This document shows positions 42,363-51,118 of a stretch of DNA of 64,000 bases, piece after piece (the stretch's first letter is position 1; each line of letters begins with the position of its first letter). The position numbers were made by a program, and so were the translations under genes. Origin of the DNA: an uncultured Ruminococcus sp. (GTDB lineage Bacteria > Bacillota > Clostridia > Oscillospirales > Ruminococcaceae); contig CADALT010000011.1 of NCBI GenBank assembly GCA_902788785.1, positions 21,766 to 85,765 on the forward strand, read 5' to 3'. Under the pieces are notes generated by a model. The model did not search any database, had not been told where the DNA came from, and was given only the letters and a program-made list of their open reading frames with translations.

Positions 42363-44800
42363 AGGGAGATACCTCTCTTGAGCTCTTCCATATCGTCGAT
42401 ATGATCCATCCACTTGGTATCAACTACCTTCAGCAGACAAACTCTCTCGATCTCGTGCAGCAGCTCAGAGCCCAGCTCTTCCTCTCTTGCAGCGTAAATC
42501 TTATTAGCTCTCTCCATAAGAATATCTGTGATCTTGTCACGGGTCAGCTCGTCCATCTGCTCGGATGTGTAGTTGAAGTCGTCCTCATTGGTCAGCAGAC
42601 CATTGAGTCTTTCTTTCAGACCCACAAGGTTCCAGTCATCAGCGATGTCGCCCTGTACATACATATTCACAGAGTCATTCACAAAGTCCTTTATCATATT
42701 GATAATGTACTCGTGGAGATCTTCACCGTCGAGCACCATCTGTCTCTGACCGTAGATTATCTCACGCTGAGTATTCATAACATCGTCGTAGTTAAGTACG
42801 TTCTTTCTTATATTGAAGTTCCTGCCCTCGATCTTCTTCTGTGAAGACTCGATAACGCTTGTAAGCATCTTGGACTGGATAGGTGTATGCTCATCAACAT
42901 TCAGCGAATCCATCATAGTGGTGATCTTATCGCCGCCGAATATACGCATCAGGTCATCTTCCAGTGACAGGAAGAATGTGCTCTCGCCGGGGTCGCCCTG
43001 ACGGCCTGAACGTCCTCTTAGCTGGTTATCTATACGTCTTGACTCATGTCTTTCCGTACCGATGATGTAAAGTCCGCCTGCGGCTCTTACCTTTTCAGCC
43101 TTCTCCTTTACCTCAGCATTGTACTTATCATAAAGCTCTCTGTATCTCTTTCTTGCGGTGAGTATCTCCTCATCCTGTGTATTGGAGAAGCTTGCAGCCT
43201 CAACAGCCTGCTCCTCGGTATAGCCCTCTTTCTGGAGCTGTGCCAGGGACAGATACTCGGCATTACCGCCCAGTGTTATATCGGTACCACGGCCTGCCAT
43301 GTTGGTAGCGATGGTAACAGCACCGAGCTTACCTGCCTGTGCAACGATCAGAGCCTCTCTGTCATGATACTTTGCGTTGAGGACATTATGCTCAACGCCC
43401 TTCTTCTTGAGCAGCTTGGAAAGGTACTCGGACTTCTCGATAGAAACCGTACCTACCAGTACAGGCTGACCTTTTTCATGGCACTCGATGATCTGGTCGA
43501 TGACCGCATCGAACTTGCCTGCCTCGGTCTTATATACCACATCGGGGTGGTCGATCCTGATAACGGGTCTGTTGGTGGGTATCTCGATAACATCGAGCTT
43601 ATAGATCTCCCTGAACTCGTCCTCCTCCGTGAGAGCGGTACCTGTCATACCCGAAAGCTTGCCGTACAGCCTGAAATAGTTCTGGTATGTGATGGTAGCG
43701 ATAGTCTTGGACTCTCTCTTGACCTCAACGCCTTCCTTAGCCTCGATAGCCTGATGCAGACCGTCATTGAAACGTCTGCCGTCCATAACACGTCCTGTGA
43801 ACTCATCAACGATCAGCACTTCGCCGTCTCTTACGATGTAGTCCACGCCTTCCTTCATGACACCGTTAGCCTTGATAGCCTGGTTGATGTGGTGCGCAAG
43901 AGTCATATTCTCCGCATCCATCAGGTTATCCACATGGAAAGCCTTCTCAGCTTTCTTAACACCGCTCTTGGTGATAGTAGCGGTCTTAGCCTTTTCATCT
44001 ATGATGTAGTCGCCGTCCAGCAGGTCATTGTCTGCCTTGTCATCCATTTCGATGACGGTAACGGGCTTCAGTGTCTTTGCGAATTTATCAGCCAGTGCAT
44101 ACAGCTCGGTGGACTTATCGCCCTGACCCGAAATGATAAGAGGAGTTCTCGCCTCATCTATCAGGATGGAGTCTACCTCGTCCACGATGGCGAAAGCGTG
44201 CTCTCTCTGCACCTTATCCTTCTTATAGATGACCATGTTATCTCTCAGGTAGTCAAAGCCCAGCTCGGTATTTGTACCATAAGTGATATCACAGTTATAA
44301 GCCTCTCTCTTTGAAGGCTTATCCATACCTGTCAGCACACAGCCGATGGAAGTATTAAGGAAATTGAATACCTTACCCATTTCCTCGGACTGGAACTTAG
44401 CCAGATAATCGTTAACGGTAACGACATGAACGCCCTTGCCGTTGATGGAGTTGGAATAAGCTGCCAGACAAGCGACCAGTGTTTTACCTTCACCTGTTTT
44501 CATCTCGGCTATTCTGCCCTGATGGAGCACGATAGCGCCTATGATCTGTACGGGGTAAGGCTTTTTGCCCAGCACTCTCCATGCAGCCTCACGGCAAACC
44601 GCCAGTGCATCGGGCAGGATATCGTCCAGCCCGGATACCTCTTCCAGTCTGCTTCTGAGGACAGCTGTCTGCTCACCCAGTTCGGTATCGGACATAGCAG
44701 CATACTTATCTTCCAGTTCAAGTACCTTATTTTTGATAGGTTCGATCTTGGCAAGCTCCTTCTTGGAGTAATTGCCGAATATTTTGTCAAGTAATCCCAT
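42263..44800 (-). CDS. secA: Protein translocase ATPase SecA, frameshifted near the 3' end
   Basis: Motor part complete: Walker [28 protein letters not shown] (Walker B), [14 protein letters not shown] and [13 protein letters not shown] in the second nucleotide-binding domain, pre-protein cross-linking and helical scaffold regions. SecA drives export through SecYEG. AAAGGTGG precedes the ATG. At about residue 822 the normal SYGQKNPV is followed by an unrelated 23-residue tail because a 29-bp stretch is duplicated in tandem (42305-42333 and 42334-42362). SecA is normally essential, so this is either an assembly error, a recent mutation tolerated by the cell, or a reversible switch; a second secA elsewhere is also possible. 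Confidence 0.95.
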   Translation of the reverse strand: MGLLDKIFGNYSKKELAKIEPIKNKVLELEDKYAAMSDTELGEQTAVLRSRLEEVSGLDDILPDALAVCREAAWRVLGKKPYPVQIIGAIVLHQGRIAEMKTGEGKTLVACLAAYSNSINGKGVHVVTVNDYLAKFQSEEMGKVFNFLNTSIGCVLTGMDKPSKREAYNCDITYGTNTELGFDYLRDNMVIYKKDKVQREHAFAIVDEVDSILIDEARTPLIISGQGDKSTELYALADKFAKTLKPVTVIEMDDKADNDLLDGDYIIDEKAKTATITKSGVKKAEKAFHVDNLMDAENMTLAHHINQAIKANGVMKEGVDYIVRDGEVLIVDEFTGRVMDGRRFNDGLHQAIEAKEGVEVKRESKTIATITYQNYFRLYGKLSGMTGTALTEEDEFREIYKLDVIEIPTNRPVIRIDHPDVVYKTEAGKFDAVIDQIIECHEKGQPVLVGTVSIEKSEYLSKLLKKKGVEHNVLNAKYHDREALIVAQAGKLGAVTIATNMAGRGTDITLGGNAEYLSLAQLQKEGYTEEQAVEAASFSNTQDEEILTARKRYRELYDKYNAEVKEKAEKVRAAGGLYIIGTERHESRRIDNQLRGRSGRQGDPGESTFFLSLEDDLMRIFGGDKITTMMDSLNVDEHTPIQSKMLTSVIESSQKKIEGRNFNIRKNVLNYDDVMNTQREIIYGQRQMVLDGEDLHEYIINMIKDFVNDSVNMYVQGDIADDWNLVGLKERLNGLLTNEDDFNYTSEQMDELTRDKITDILMERANKIYAAREEELGSELLHEIERVCLLKVVDTKWMDHIDDMEELKRGISLRSYGQKNPVGEATVRRTLLLSTVWKVWICSMQ
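42305..42362 (-). repeat. Exact 29-bp tandem duplication within secA
   Basis: The two 29-bp copies are identical and adjacent. 29 is not a multiple of three, so the second copy shifts the SecA frame. Confidence 0.97.
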
Positions 44801-44870
44801 TTTCTAGCCACCTTTTTTATTCAGGGGGGATGTCCCTTTCCCTTGATAAACGATATAAAAATACTATTAT

Positions 44871-44899
44871 ATTATACACTAAACTGCCCCAAAAGTCAA
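44871..44899 (-). promoter_or_regulatory. Promoter of secA
   Basis: On the minus strand TTGACT, 17-bp spacer, TATAAT, leader about 65 bases. The rest of the gap (44900-45030) holds no recognised feature. Confidence 0.87.
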
Positions 44900-45032
44900 G
44901 GGCAACACCGCACGTTAGCCGTGTGTCGTATGCGAAGTCGGATTTTTCGTCAGAGTGACTAAAAACGGCACATGATAACTGACGCATTTCAAGATGTTTT
45001 TGGTCGCTCTTTCTATATTCGTTCCTGTATAA

Positions 45033-45066
45033 AAATACCGCCGAACTACGCCGTCGGCGGTATTTG
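45033..45066 (-). terminator. Terminator after the 45088-46035 gene
   Basis: On the minus strand AAATACCGCCGA / TTCGGCGGTATTT stem with an 8-base loop, ending in T residues. Confidence 0.85.
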
Positions 45067-45087
45067 CATTATTTGGAACAGCGCCTG

Positions 45088-46035
45088 TCACTGTGGGATA
45101 TTGTTATCTCCGTTATTAAGAGGCTGACCCGTCATGGGGTCGAAACCACCCTGCTGCACGGGCTGTACAGGCTGACCCGTCATGGGGTCGAAACCGCCCT
45201 GCTGTACGGGCTGTACAGGCTGTTGAGCCTGCGTCGAAGACTCATAAAGCGCATCAAGAAAAGCGATCTTCATAGCCTTTTCCTCTCCCGGAACTTCTCT
45301 GTCATATATCAGCAAAGGCACCAGCAGGCAAGCTATGAGGTCAAGTATGTTTAACAACGCAGACCGTGCCAAACCACCTAATGCCACACAGGTCAGACAG
45401 TAATACAGCAGATAATACGCCAGACCTATCAGTCCGATATACACTATCTTGCTGTTAGGGCATCTTCTCTCGCTATAGTCATACATAACAAATACCATGT
45501 AGATCGGAAGCATCCCCATCGGCATGACAAACCCAAAAGCGAAACTGATAAGAACATTCACTATCATCATACCGTAGAATATCACAAGGAAAAAGTTTCT
45601 TCCCCGAGGCTTTACGAGCCCGAGATAATATACTGCGATGACTGCACTGAAAAGCAGCTCAACGATGCGCATCAATATCAGGAATCCTATATCTTTTTGT
45701 AACATCATTGTACTGTCACTCCAAAAAAATGTCAGGCGAAACATATCTACTAAGCTTGAAATACCTACGAGATTTACCACCGCAAGTGCTCCAACAAACA
45801 AATAACTGAATATTTTATCATGGTGCTTTCCAAACAGGAACACGATGGCAATTATTATTTGTGGTGAATTCGATAAGATAGTTCTAAACAAAACCATTCC
45901 CGATATGCTTCCCAAAGGATTGTTTATCACCCGTATCAATTCGATCAGCAGCGATAGTCCCAATGAGCCCAAAATACATATTGCGATCACCTTCGCCACA
46001 AGCTTGTAGTCACGAAGCTTTTCCATTGTTGGCAT
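45088..46035 (-). CDS. Polytopic membrane protein with 16-residue C-terminal repeats
   Basis: 315 residues with about eight membrane segments (first near VAKVIAICILGSLGLSLLI). The cytoplasmic tail has two perfect copies of a 16-residue unit, QPVQPVQQGGFDPMTG, encoded by a 48-bp tandem repeat, then a partial third. I do not recognise a family. AGGAGGT precedes the ATG. Confidence 0.75.
   Translation of the reverse strand: MPTMEKLRDYKLVAKVIAICILGSLGLSLLIELIRVINNPLGSISGMVLFRTILSNSPQIIIAIVFLFGKHHDKIFSYLFVGALAVVNLVGISSLVDMFRLTFFWSDSTMMLQKDIGFLILMRIVELLFSAVIAVYYLGLVKPRGRNFFLVIFYGMMIVNVLISFAFGFVMPMGMLPIYMVFVMYDYSERRCPNSKIVYIGLIGLAYYLLYYCLTCVALGGLARSALLNILDLIACLLVPLLIYDREVPGEEKAMKIAFLDALYESSTQAQQPVQPVQQGGFDPMTGQPVQPVQQGGFDPMTGQPLNNGDNNIPQ
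45121..45216 (-). repeat. 48-bp tandem repeat (two units) in the membrane protein gene
   Basis: Units 45121-45168 and 45169-45216 differ at only a few positions, and keep the frame. Copy number changes would add or remove 16 residues of a Pro/Gln/Gly-rich tail. Confidence 0.9.
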
Positions 46036-46072
46036 AAAAATTTACCTCCTATCAGCCAAATTATCAGCAGAT

Positions 46073-46106
46073 AAAAAGCGCCGCTGAGTATCACATCAAG
46101 CGGCGC
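46073..46106 (-). terminator. Terminator after the zinc-ribbon gene
   Basis: Minus strand GCGCCGCT / AGCGGCGC stem, 13-base loop, then five T. Confidence 0.88.
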
Positions 46107-46125
46107 ATATTAGCTGTAATATAGA

Positions 46126-46407
46126 TCAGAACTGCTCTTCCTTCATCTTAGCGAAGCATTCGCTGCAGTATACAGGTCTGTCCTCACGGGGCTTAAAGGG
46201 TATCAGCGCCTCGCCGCCGCAAGCAGCACAAACTGCCTTGTAGGTCTGTCTCTCAGATCTGGAAGCAGCCTTTCTTGCATCTCTGCAAGCCTTGCATCTC
46301 TGGGGCTCATTAGTGAAACCCTTCTCTGCATAGAATTCCTGCTCACCTGCTGTGAAGATGAACTCATTGCCGCAATCCTTACATACTAATGTCTTGTCCT
46401 CGTACAT
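46126..46407 (-). CDS. Zinc-ribbon protein (two CxxC pairs per half)
   Basis: 93 residues. The first half has CKDCGNEFIFTAGEQEFY and later CKAC, matching the widespread probable zinc-binding domain (zf-trcl); the second half has CAAC and CSEC. Four CxxC pairs suggest two structural zinc sites. Proteins of this pattern are common in Firmicutes; the function is unknown. It follows the sigma factor gene at 100 bases on the same strand. Confidence 0.8.
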   Translation of the reverse strand: MYEDKTLVCKDCGNEFIFTAGEQEFYAEKGFTNEPQRCKACRDARKAASRSERQTYKAVCAACGGEALIPFKPREDRPVYCSECFAKMKEEQF

Positions 46408-46507
46408 ATTCTCTTACCTCGATCTTAAAAATATGGTTTGTTTTCCGCCGCAGACGGTCTTGCACCGCCATCCTTCATGCGAATGCTCTGCTTTAAGCTA
46501 TGCGGCA

Positions 46508-47095
46508 TCATCTGAATATCGTGCGAAGCTTCCTGCGAAGCCTCTGCATGGCATTGTTCACGGATTTCTCGCTCATACCCAGCTTTTGTGCGATCTGCCT
46601 GTGAGAAAGTCCTGCCAGAAAGAGCTGCAGCACGTCCCACTCAAGGTCAGATAGCGCATCGGCTATCTGTGTAAAAAGCTCATCATAGCTCTCCCTCTCG
46701 ATGACTGCATTCTCGGGGATCTCATCCTCACTGCCGCAAAGGAACTCATCCAGTTCATCCGCAGGCACAGATTCCTCCGCCTCGATCTTAGCATCTTTCA
46801 TCATATACGAGAGCATCCTGTGTCTTATACACACCCCTGCATAGGTCGCAAAACCTGCGCCACGGTCGGGACGATAGCTGTTCACCGCCTTTAGCAGTGC
46901 CATCATACCCTCCTGCACCAGATCCTTGATGATCTGCTCTCTGCCGTTTCTCGGAGCAAGTTTAGCTGCGATATGTTCCGCCGTACCCATGTATCTGCAA
47001 AGCAGCGCACCCAATGCAGCCTTATCACTGCCCGAAAGTCTTGCCAGTTCCTCATCAGAGAACTGCTCATAATCATCCGAATGACCTTTTAACAC
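46508..47095 (-). CDS. Sigma-70 family sigma factor (SigH-like)
   Basis: 195 residues. Region 2: DLVQEGMMALLKAVNSYRPDRGAGFATYAGVCIRHRM, with the core-binding and -10-recognition pattern; region 4: LSDLEWDVLQLFLAGLSHRQIAQKLGMSEKSVNNAMQRLRRKLRT, a helix-turn-helix for -35 recognition. Length and region 2 sequence recall SigH (Spo0H) more than ECF factors. In Bacillus sigH lies just upstream of rpmG-secE-nusG; here it lies beyond rplA on the other side of a terminator, in the same direction. GTG 47095 start with AAGGCGG 7 bases ahead. Confidence 0.9.
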   Translation of the reverse strand: MLKGHSDDYEQFSDEELARLSGSDKAALGALLCRYMGTAEHIAAKLAPRNGREQIIKDLVQEGMMALLKAVNSYRPDRGAGFATYAGVCIRHRMLSYMMKDAKIEAEESVPADELDEFLCGSEDEIPENAVIERESYDELFTQIADALSDLEWDVLQLFLAGLSHRQIAQKLGMSEKSVNNAMQRLRRKLRTIFR

Positions 47096-47145
47096 CTGCG
47101 CACCGCCTTAAAACCTTTACAAATGGTACATTTGAACATAAACAC

Positions 47146-47174
47146 ATCATAACATTTTCTACACAATAAGTCAA
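47146..47174 (-). promoter_or_regulatory. Promoter of the sigma factor gene
   Basis: Minus strand TTGACT, 17-bp spacer, TATGAT. Start near 47139, leader about 45 bases. Confidence 0.8.
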
Positions 47175-47289
47175 GAGATTGTACCAAATTCTTCTCCAAA
47201 TTTTAATTTTTTGTAACAACGTACATATTTCGCACAAATTCTTTGTGAGTTTAGCCCACATTAACATAACCATATTTTGCTCTATCAAT

Positions 47290-47320
47290 AAAAAAACGGC
47301 GGAGACTTTCCGCCGTTTTA
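47290..47320 (-). terminator. Terminator of the rplK-rplA operon
   Basis: Minus strand AAACGGCGGA / TCCGCCGTTT perfect 10-bp stem followed by T residues. Confidence 0.9.
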
Positions 47321-47328
47321 TACACATA

Positions 47329-47374
47329 CAGTAAGCGACATTAAAATGCTTTGGATTTTATGTCGTTTAATATG
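47329..47374 (-). repeat. Dispersed inverted-repeat element, copy E (short form)
   Basis: 46 bp; on the minus strand starts CATATTAAACGACATA and ends AATGTCGCTTACTG. The two ends pair into a hairpin around GCTTTGG. It lies between the rplA stop codon and the operon terminator. Confidence 0.75.
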
Positions 47375-47376
47375 AT

Positions 47377-48072
47377 TTAGTTGCCGTACTTAGCAGTGCT
47401 TACTCTGATTCCGGGGCCCATTGTAGAAGCAACTGTGATGCTCTTCAGGTACTGACCCTTTGCAGCTGCAGGCTTAGCCTTAACTACTGCATCGACCAGA
47501 GTATTGAAGTTCTGCTCCAGCTTCTCAACACCGAAAGATGCCTTGCCGATGGGGCAGTGGATGATGTTTGTCTTGTCCAGACGGTACTCGATCTTACCAG
47601 CCTTAGCATCTGTAACAGCCTTTGCAACGTCAGGTGTTACTGTACCTGCCTTGGGGTTAGGCATAAGGCCTCTGGGTCCGAGGACCTTACCGAGTCTACC
47701 AACAACGCCCATCATATCGGGTGAAGCGATAACTACGTCGAAGTCCATCCAGTTTTCCTTCATGATCTTATCAACGAACTCCATGCCGCCTGCATACTCT
47801 GCACCTGCTGCTGTAGCTGCCTCGATCTTGTCTTCCTTACAGAATACCAGAACTCTTACCTTCTTACCTGTACCATTGGGGAGTACAACTGCGCCTCTTA
47901 CCTGCTGGTCTGCGTGTCTGGAGTCAACGCCCAGACGGATGTGCAGCTCGATAGTCTCATCGAACTTAGCCTTTGCGCTGCCTGCTGCCAGCTCAAGAGC
48001 CTCAACTGCATCATACTGCTTAGCTCTGTCGATAGTCTTTACGCTATCAACATACTTCTTACCATGCTTCAT
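47377..48072 (-). CDS. rplA: 50S ribosomal protein L1
   Basis: 231 residues. [22 protein letters not shown] at the N terminus, [32 protein letters not shown] (the family signature) and [12 protein letters not shown]-type end. L1 forms the ribosome stalk that handles E-site tRNA and often represses its own operon by binding the mRNA leader. It lies 15 bases after rplK. rplJ and rplL, which usually follow, are not present. Confidence 0.98.
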   Translation of the reverse strand: MKHGKKYVDSVKTIDRAKQYDAVEALELAAGSAKAKFDETIELHIRLGVDSRHADQQVRGAVVLPNGTGKKVRVLVFCKEDKIEAATAAGAEYAGGMEFVDKIMKENWMDFDVVIASPDMMGVVGRLGKVLGPRGLMPNPKAGTVTPDVAKAVTDAKAGKIEYRLDKTNIIHCPIGKASFGVEKLEQNFNTLVDAVVKAKPAAAKGQYLKSITVASTMGPGIRVSTAKYGN

Positions 48073-48087
48073 TCTTTATTCCTCCCC

Positions 48088-48513
48088 TCAGTCCTCAACT
48101 ACTACGCCCATAGAACGGCAAGTACCTGCGATCATGCTCATAGCTGTGTCGATGTTTGCAGCGTTCAGGTCGGGCATCTTCTGCTCTGCGATCTGCTTGA
48201 TCTGATCCTTCTTGATGGTCGCAACCTTATTCTTGTTGGGCTCACCGGAACCGGACTCGATCTTGCAAGCCTTCTTGATCAGGACAGATGCAGGGGGAGT
48301 CTTTGTGATAAATGTGAATGATCTGTCGGCATATACTGTGATAACAACAGGGATGATAAGACCGATATCGTTCTTTGTTCTCTCGTTGAAATCCTTTGTG
48401 AATGCCATAATGTTAACACCGTGCTGACCCAGTGCAGGGCCTACGGGGGGAGCAGGAGTTGCCTTTCCTGCTGGGATCTGAAGCTTGATGTAGCCTACTA
48501 CCTTCTGTGCCAT
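48088..48513 (-). CDS. rplK: 50S ribosomal protein L11
   Basis: 141 residues. [36 protein letters not shown] and the [15 protein letters not shown] segment (thiopeptide-binding proline helix) are diagnostic; the C-terminal RNA-binding domain is complete. It forms the GTPase-associated centre of the 50S subunit. GGAGGTG precedes the ATG; a structured leader precedes it. Confidence 0.98.
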   Translation of the reverse strand: MAQKVVGYIKLQIPAGKATPAPPVGPALGQHGVNIMAFTKDFNERTKNDIGLIIPVVITVYADRSFTFITKTPPASVLIKKACKIESGSGEPNKNKVATIKKDQIKQIAEQKMPDLNAANIDTAMSMIAGTCRSMGVVVED

Positions 48514-48535
48514 TATATTGCACCTCCATAATTAA

Positions 48536-48565
48536 GTGGTAAGGCGAGCCTTACGGCTCTCCCAC
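48536..48565 (-). promoter_or_regulatory. L1-type leader element before rplK
   Basis: On the minus strand GTGG...CCAC encloses GAGCC-GTAA-GGCTC, just before the rplK ribosome binding site. Additional hairpins follow toward nusG (GGAAGT-TAT-ACTTCC; CGGGC-GAGAT-GCCCG). A closed stem with GTGGGAG and an internal hairpin resembles the L1-binding leader known from other bacteria; autoregulation by L1 is inference. Confidence 0.5.
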
Positions 48566-48643
48566 GTTTTCGGAAGTATAACTTCCACGAATGAATGATT
48601 GTTCGGGCATCTCGCCCGATAGCTGTGTGATACCTGTGTGGTA

Positions 48644-49171
48644 TCAGTCCTCTTTCCTTACCTGTGTAAGGGGCAGCGTAACTGCTGTCTCTCTGCCGAA
48701 CATGGATACTGTCACATCAGCAGTCTTAGCTTCAAGGTCTATGCCCGAAACTGTACCGCTCATTCCGTCGAACGAACCGCCGACCATCATTACATCATCG
48801 CCGACCTGTATGTTCGTCTGTACGCTCTGTGCGCCTGTATCAACGCCCAGCGCCTCTACCTCCTTCTCAGAAAGAGGAACAGGCTTGCTTCCGGGACCTA
48901 CAAATCCCGTAACACCTCTGGTATTCCTTACTATATACCACGAGTCGTCCGTGAGGACCATCTTCACCAGCACATAGCTGGGAAACAGCTTTTTCTCTAC
49001 TTCAGCGGTCTTTTCGCCCTTTATCTCGGTAACGGTCTCCATAGGGATCCTTACTTCGGGGATAAGATCGTGAAGCTTACGGTTCTCAACGACCTTTTCA
49101 ATATTCTGGGCTACCTTGTTCTCATAGCCGGAATAGGTATGTACCACATACCACTTTGCTTCTTCTGCCAT
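48644..49171 (-). CDS. nusG: Transcription elongation/antitermination factor NusG
   Basis: 175 residues. NGN domain with WYVVHTYSGYENKVAQNIEK and FPSYVLVKMVLTDDSWYIVRNTRGVTGFVG, then KOW domain with VGDDVMMVGGSFDGMSGTV. Binds RNA polymerase clamp and coordinates with ribosome or Rho. Lies in the usual secE-nusG-rplK order. Confidence 0.97.
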   Translation of the reverse strand: MAEEAKWYVVHTYSGYENKVAQNIEKVVENRKLHDLIPEVRIPMETVTEIKGEKTAEVEKKLFPSYVLVKMVLTDDSWYIVRNTRGVTGFVGPGSKPVPLSEKEVEALGVDTGAQSVQTNIQVGDDVMMVGGSFDGMSGTVSGIDLEAKTADVTVSMFGRETAVTLPLTQVRKED

Positions 49172-49214
49172 GCTTATACCTCCATATTGATGTCGTTTGT
49201 ACCGCTGCCGATGA

Positions 49215-49466
49215 TTATCCGGCGCTCAGACCGATCAAAGCACGTATACCATAGCTCAGACCGGTATCCACCGCAAAAAGGAAAAGTCCCACGAAAGCCA
49301 TAACTACGAGTACAACGCCCGTGTTATTGACTACCTGCTGTCTTGTAGGCCATACGACCTTTTTCAGCTCGGCACGCAGATCCTTGAAATACTTCTTGGC
49401 TCCGCCCTTCTTTTCCTTATCGGCTTCCTTTTTCGATGACTTTTCTACCTGCTTGTCCTTAGCCAT
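49215..49466 (-). CDS. secE: Preprotein translocase subunit SecE
   Basis: 83 residues. A charged Lys-rich head (about 25 residues), then the SecE signature YFKDLRAELKKVVWPTRQQV and one membrane segment (NNTGVVLVVMAFVGLFLFAV). Single-span form as in most Gram-positives. Part of SecYEG with the SecA encoded 4.4 kb away. Confidence 0.95.
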   Translation of the reverse strand: MAKDKQVEKSSKKEADKEKKGGAKKYFKDLRAELKKVVWPTRQQVVNNTGVVLVVMAFVGLFLFAVDTGLSYGIRALIGLSAG

Positions 49467-49485
49467 AGCCAGCTCCTTTCAGACC

Positions 49486-49635
49486 TTACTTAGTCTCTTT
49501 GTGAAGAGTGTGCTTCTTGCAGAACTTGCAGTACTTGTTCATCTCAAGTCTGTCAGGGTCATTCTTCTTGTTCTTCTTTGTGTTGTAGTTTCTCTGCTTG
49601 CATTCTGTGCACGCAAGTGTGATCTTAACTCTCAT
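49486..49635 (-). CDS. rpmG: 50S ribosomal protein L33 (zinc-binding type)
   Basis: 49 residues: begins [17 protein letters not shown] and ends with [14 protein letters not shown]; two CxxC pairs mark the zinc-containing form. GGAGGTG lies 5 bases before the ATG. It is the first gene of the rpmG-secE-nusG-rplK-rplA group, as in other Firmicutes. Short genes like this are easily missed. Confidence 0.95.
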   Translation of the reverse strand: MRVKITLACTECKQRNYNTKKNKKNDPDRLEMNKYCKFCKKHTLHKETK

Positions 49636-49659
49636 TTCGGCACCTCCTGACGAAATTCA

Positions 49660-49791
49660 TACCCCGCAAGAACCATCGGGGTACGCCTTGCCTCCCTCTG
49701 CAAACGTCTGACTTTCATGACGTTTTGAGGTAACTTATGATCTTTCTGCCACTGAAAAAACAGCGCAAAAAAATAGACCTCATAAAGAGGT
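49660..49791 (-). promoter_or_regulatory. Structured leader of the rpmG-secE-nusG operon
   Basis: Two hairpins on the minus strand: ACCTC-TTTAT-GAGGT followed by seven T directly at the predicted transcript start (49791-49767), and TACCCCG / CGGGGTA (49683-49660) nearer to rpmG. The first could be an early terminator or 5' stabiliser. Confidence 0.4.
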
Positions 49792-49797
49792 ACAAAT

Positions 49798-49826
49798 ATT
49801 ATAACACACCCCTTTCCCTTTGTCAA
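49798..49826 (-). promoter_or_regulatory. Promoter of rpmG-secE-nusG-rplK-rplA
   Basis: Minus strand TTGACA, 17-bp spacer, TATAAT: full consensus. Confidence 0.93.
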
Positions 49827-49863
49827 GGGCATTGAGCCTATAAATGTAAATTTTCTGTAAACT

Positions 49864-50238
49864 CTACACTTTTATAACATTTCTGACCACCCAGAAGCAC
49901 ACCGCAATGCCCAGCAGTACCCACACTGCACGGTCATGGAACTTATTTCCGTTTTTCAGCCACTCGGGTGCAAGGAATATTTTCAGTCCCAGTGAAATGA
50001 CAAGCAAAGGTCCCAAGAAGAACATCAGCGGATTGGCGTGCAGCGCCTCATCGAATCTGAAATGCGCCATATGTATGCACATAGCAGTCAGCCCGCAGCC
50101 GGGGCATTTCAAGCCTGTTATCTCATAGAACAAACAAGGTATGCGCAGCCCCGTTATCTGTGTGAACACATAGTAGACCGCCAGTATGCCGCCGCAGACC
50201 AGCGTTTCTTTGAGCAGTTTTTTCTGTCCGTCATTCAC
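49864..50238 (-). CDS. DUF2752 membrane protein
   Basis: About 124 residues, three membrane segments. CLFYEITGLKCPGCGLTAMCIHM contains the CPGCGLT motif that defines DUF2752. GTG 50238 has GGGAGGTG 8 bases upstream; the frame extends to 50277 without support. Its position after a DUF4234 protein gene is a pairing seen elsewhere in Firmicutes. Function unknown. Confidence 0.85.
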   Translation of the reverse strand: MNDGQKKLLKETLVCGGILAVYYVFTQITGLRIPCLFYEITGLKCPGCGLTAMCIHMAHFRFDEALHANPLMFFLGPLLVISLGLKIFLAPEWLKNGNKFHDRAVWVLLGIAVCFWVVRNVIKV

Positions 50239-50275
50239 GGAGCGCACCTCCCATCGTTTGTAAAGTTCCGTATGC

Positions 50276-50305
50276 AAAAAGCCGCACAGCCATCGACTGT
50301 GCGGC
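50276..50305 (-). terminator. Terminator between the DUF4234 and DUF2752 genes
   Basis: Minus strand GCCGCACAG / CTGTGCGGC perfect 9-bp stem followed by five T. It probably attenuates rather than blocks DUF2752 expression. Confidence 0.8.
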
Positions 50306-50312
50306 AGTATTA

Positions 50313-51005
50313 TCAGATCTCGCCACGAGCCATCCTGTTGAGCTCGTTTTGCAGCATACCGTAGGAAACTATGCCGAATCCCACGATAGTCAGCACCAGA
50401 TAGATCACCGAATTGTTCGGCGACTGCTGTCCTCTTGACATATAGTAGTTGTCTATTATCTCGCCCTTTTTGTACATCCAGTAATAGGTATAGATACCGC
50501 AGGTAACGATAGAGAGCAGTATAGCCATTCCGCCCGAGGTCGGGTTAGGTTCATTGGAAAGCTTGTTTGTATCCTCGGTAAGAGTATAATACCAATACAG
50601 TCCATATATGCCGCAGGTGATTATTGTCAGCAATATGCAGGTCACGATATTCTTCTCGGTGAGCCCAAAGCTTGGACCAACAGGTGTACCGAAGCCCATA
50701 TTAGGTGCGCCGCCGAAGCCGCCGTTGTTATAACCATTATTATAGCCGCCGTTCATGCCGTTATAGCCGTTGTTCACTCCATTATAGCCGTTGTTGGCAC
50801 CGTTGTCATAGCCGTAGTTCTGTACGGGAGGCTGCTGTGCAACATTATCCTTGTCCGCCTCGACAAAGTCCTGAGCAGAATCAAAGTTCTGAGGCTGACC
50901 GTTAGCATCGAACGCATCAGCAGGTGCGTCTACCGCCTGACCGCAGGCAGGGCAGAACAGCTGACCATCGTCTATCTGAGTTCCGCAGTTTTTACAGAAT
51001 ATCAT
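50313..51005 (-). CDS. Zinc-ribbon/DUF4234 membrane protein
   Basis: 230 residues. N-terminal zinc ribbon FCKNCGTQIDDGQLFCPACG (two CxxC), then a Gln/Asn/Gly/Tyr low-complexity linker with repeated NNGYNG units (about 65-105), then a DUF4234 domain with four membrane segments (IVTCILLTIITCGIYGLYWYY; second related pair SIVTCGIYTYYWMYK). Likely a membrane protein with a cytoplasmic zinc ribbon. Function unknown. Confidence 0.85.
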   Translation of the reverse strand: MIFCKNCGTQIDDGQLFCPACGQAVDAPADAFDANGQPQNFDSAQDFVEADKDNVAQQPPVQNYGYDNGANNGYNGVNNGYNGMNGGYNNGYNNGGFGGAPNMGFGTPVGPSFGLTEKNIVTCILLTIITCGIYGLYWYYTLTEDTNKLSNEPNPTSGGMAILLSIVTCGIYTYYWMYKKGEIIDNYYMSRGQQSPNNSVIYLVLTIVGFGIVSYGMLQNELNRMARGEI

Positions 51006-51066
51006 ATTCTCATTTCCTTTCTATCCTCGTGTATCATCAGGGGAAACTCCCCATAACTTCATTAAG

Positions 51067-51095
51067 ATTATAACACAACGTACATAGTTTGTCAA
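51067..51095 (-). promoter_or_regulatory. Promoter of the DUF4234-DUF2752 unit
   Basis: Minus strand TTGACA, 17-bp spacer, TATAAT; start near 51060. Confidence 0.92.
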
Positions 51096-51118
51096 TAGAA
51101 AGCTGCGGTTTTTGCGGT

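Noticed and set aside
45121-45216. CRISPR-like tandem repeat
   Set aside because: Only two adjacent units with no spacers, coding for a protein tail; no cas genes in the window.
49187-49198. Possible remnant of the dispersed repeat (TGATGTCGTTTGT) between secE and nusG
   Set aside because: Only one short end matches and there is no opposing terminal repeat; chance is likely.
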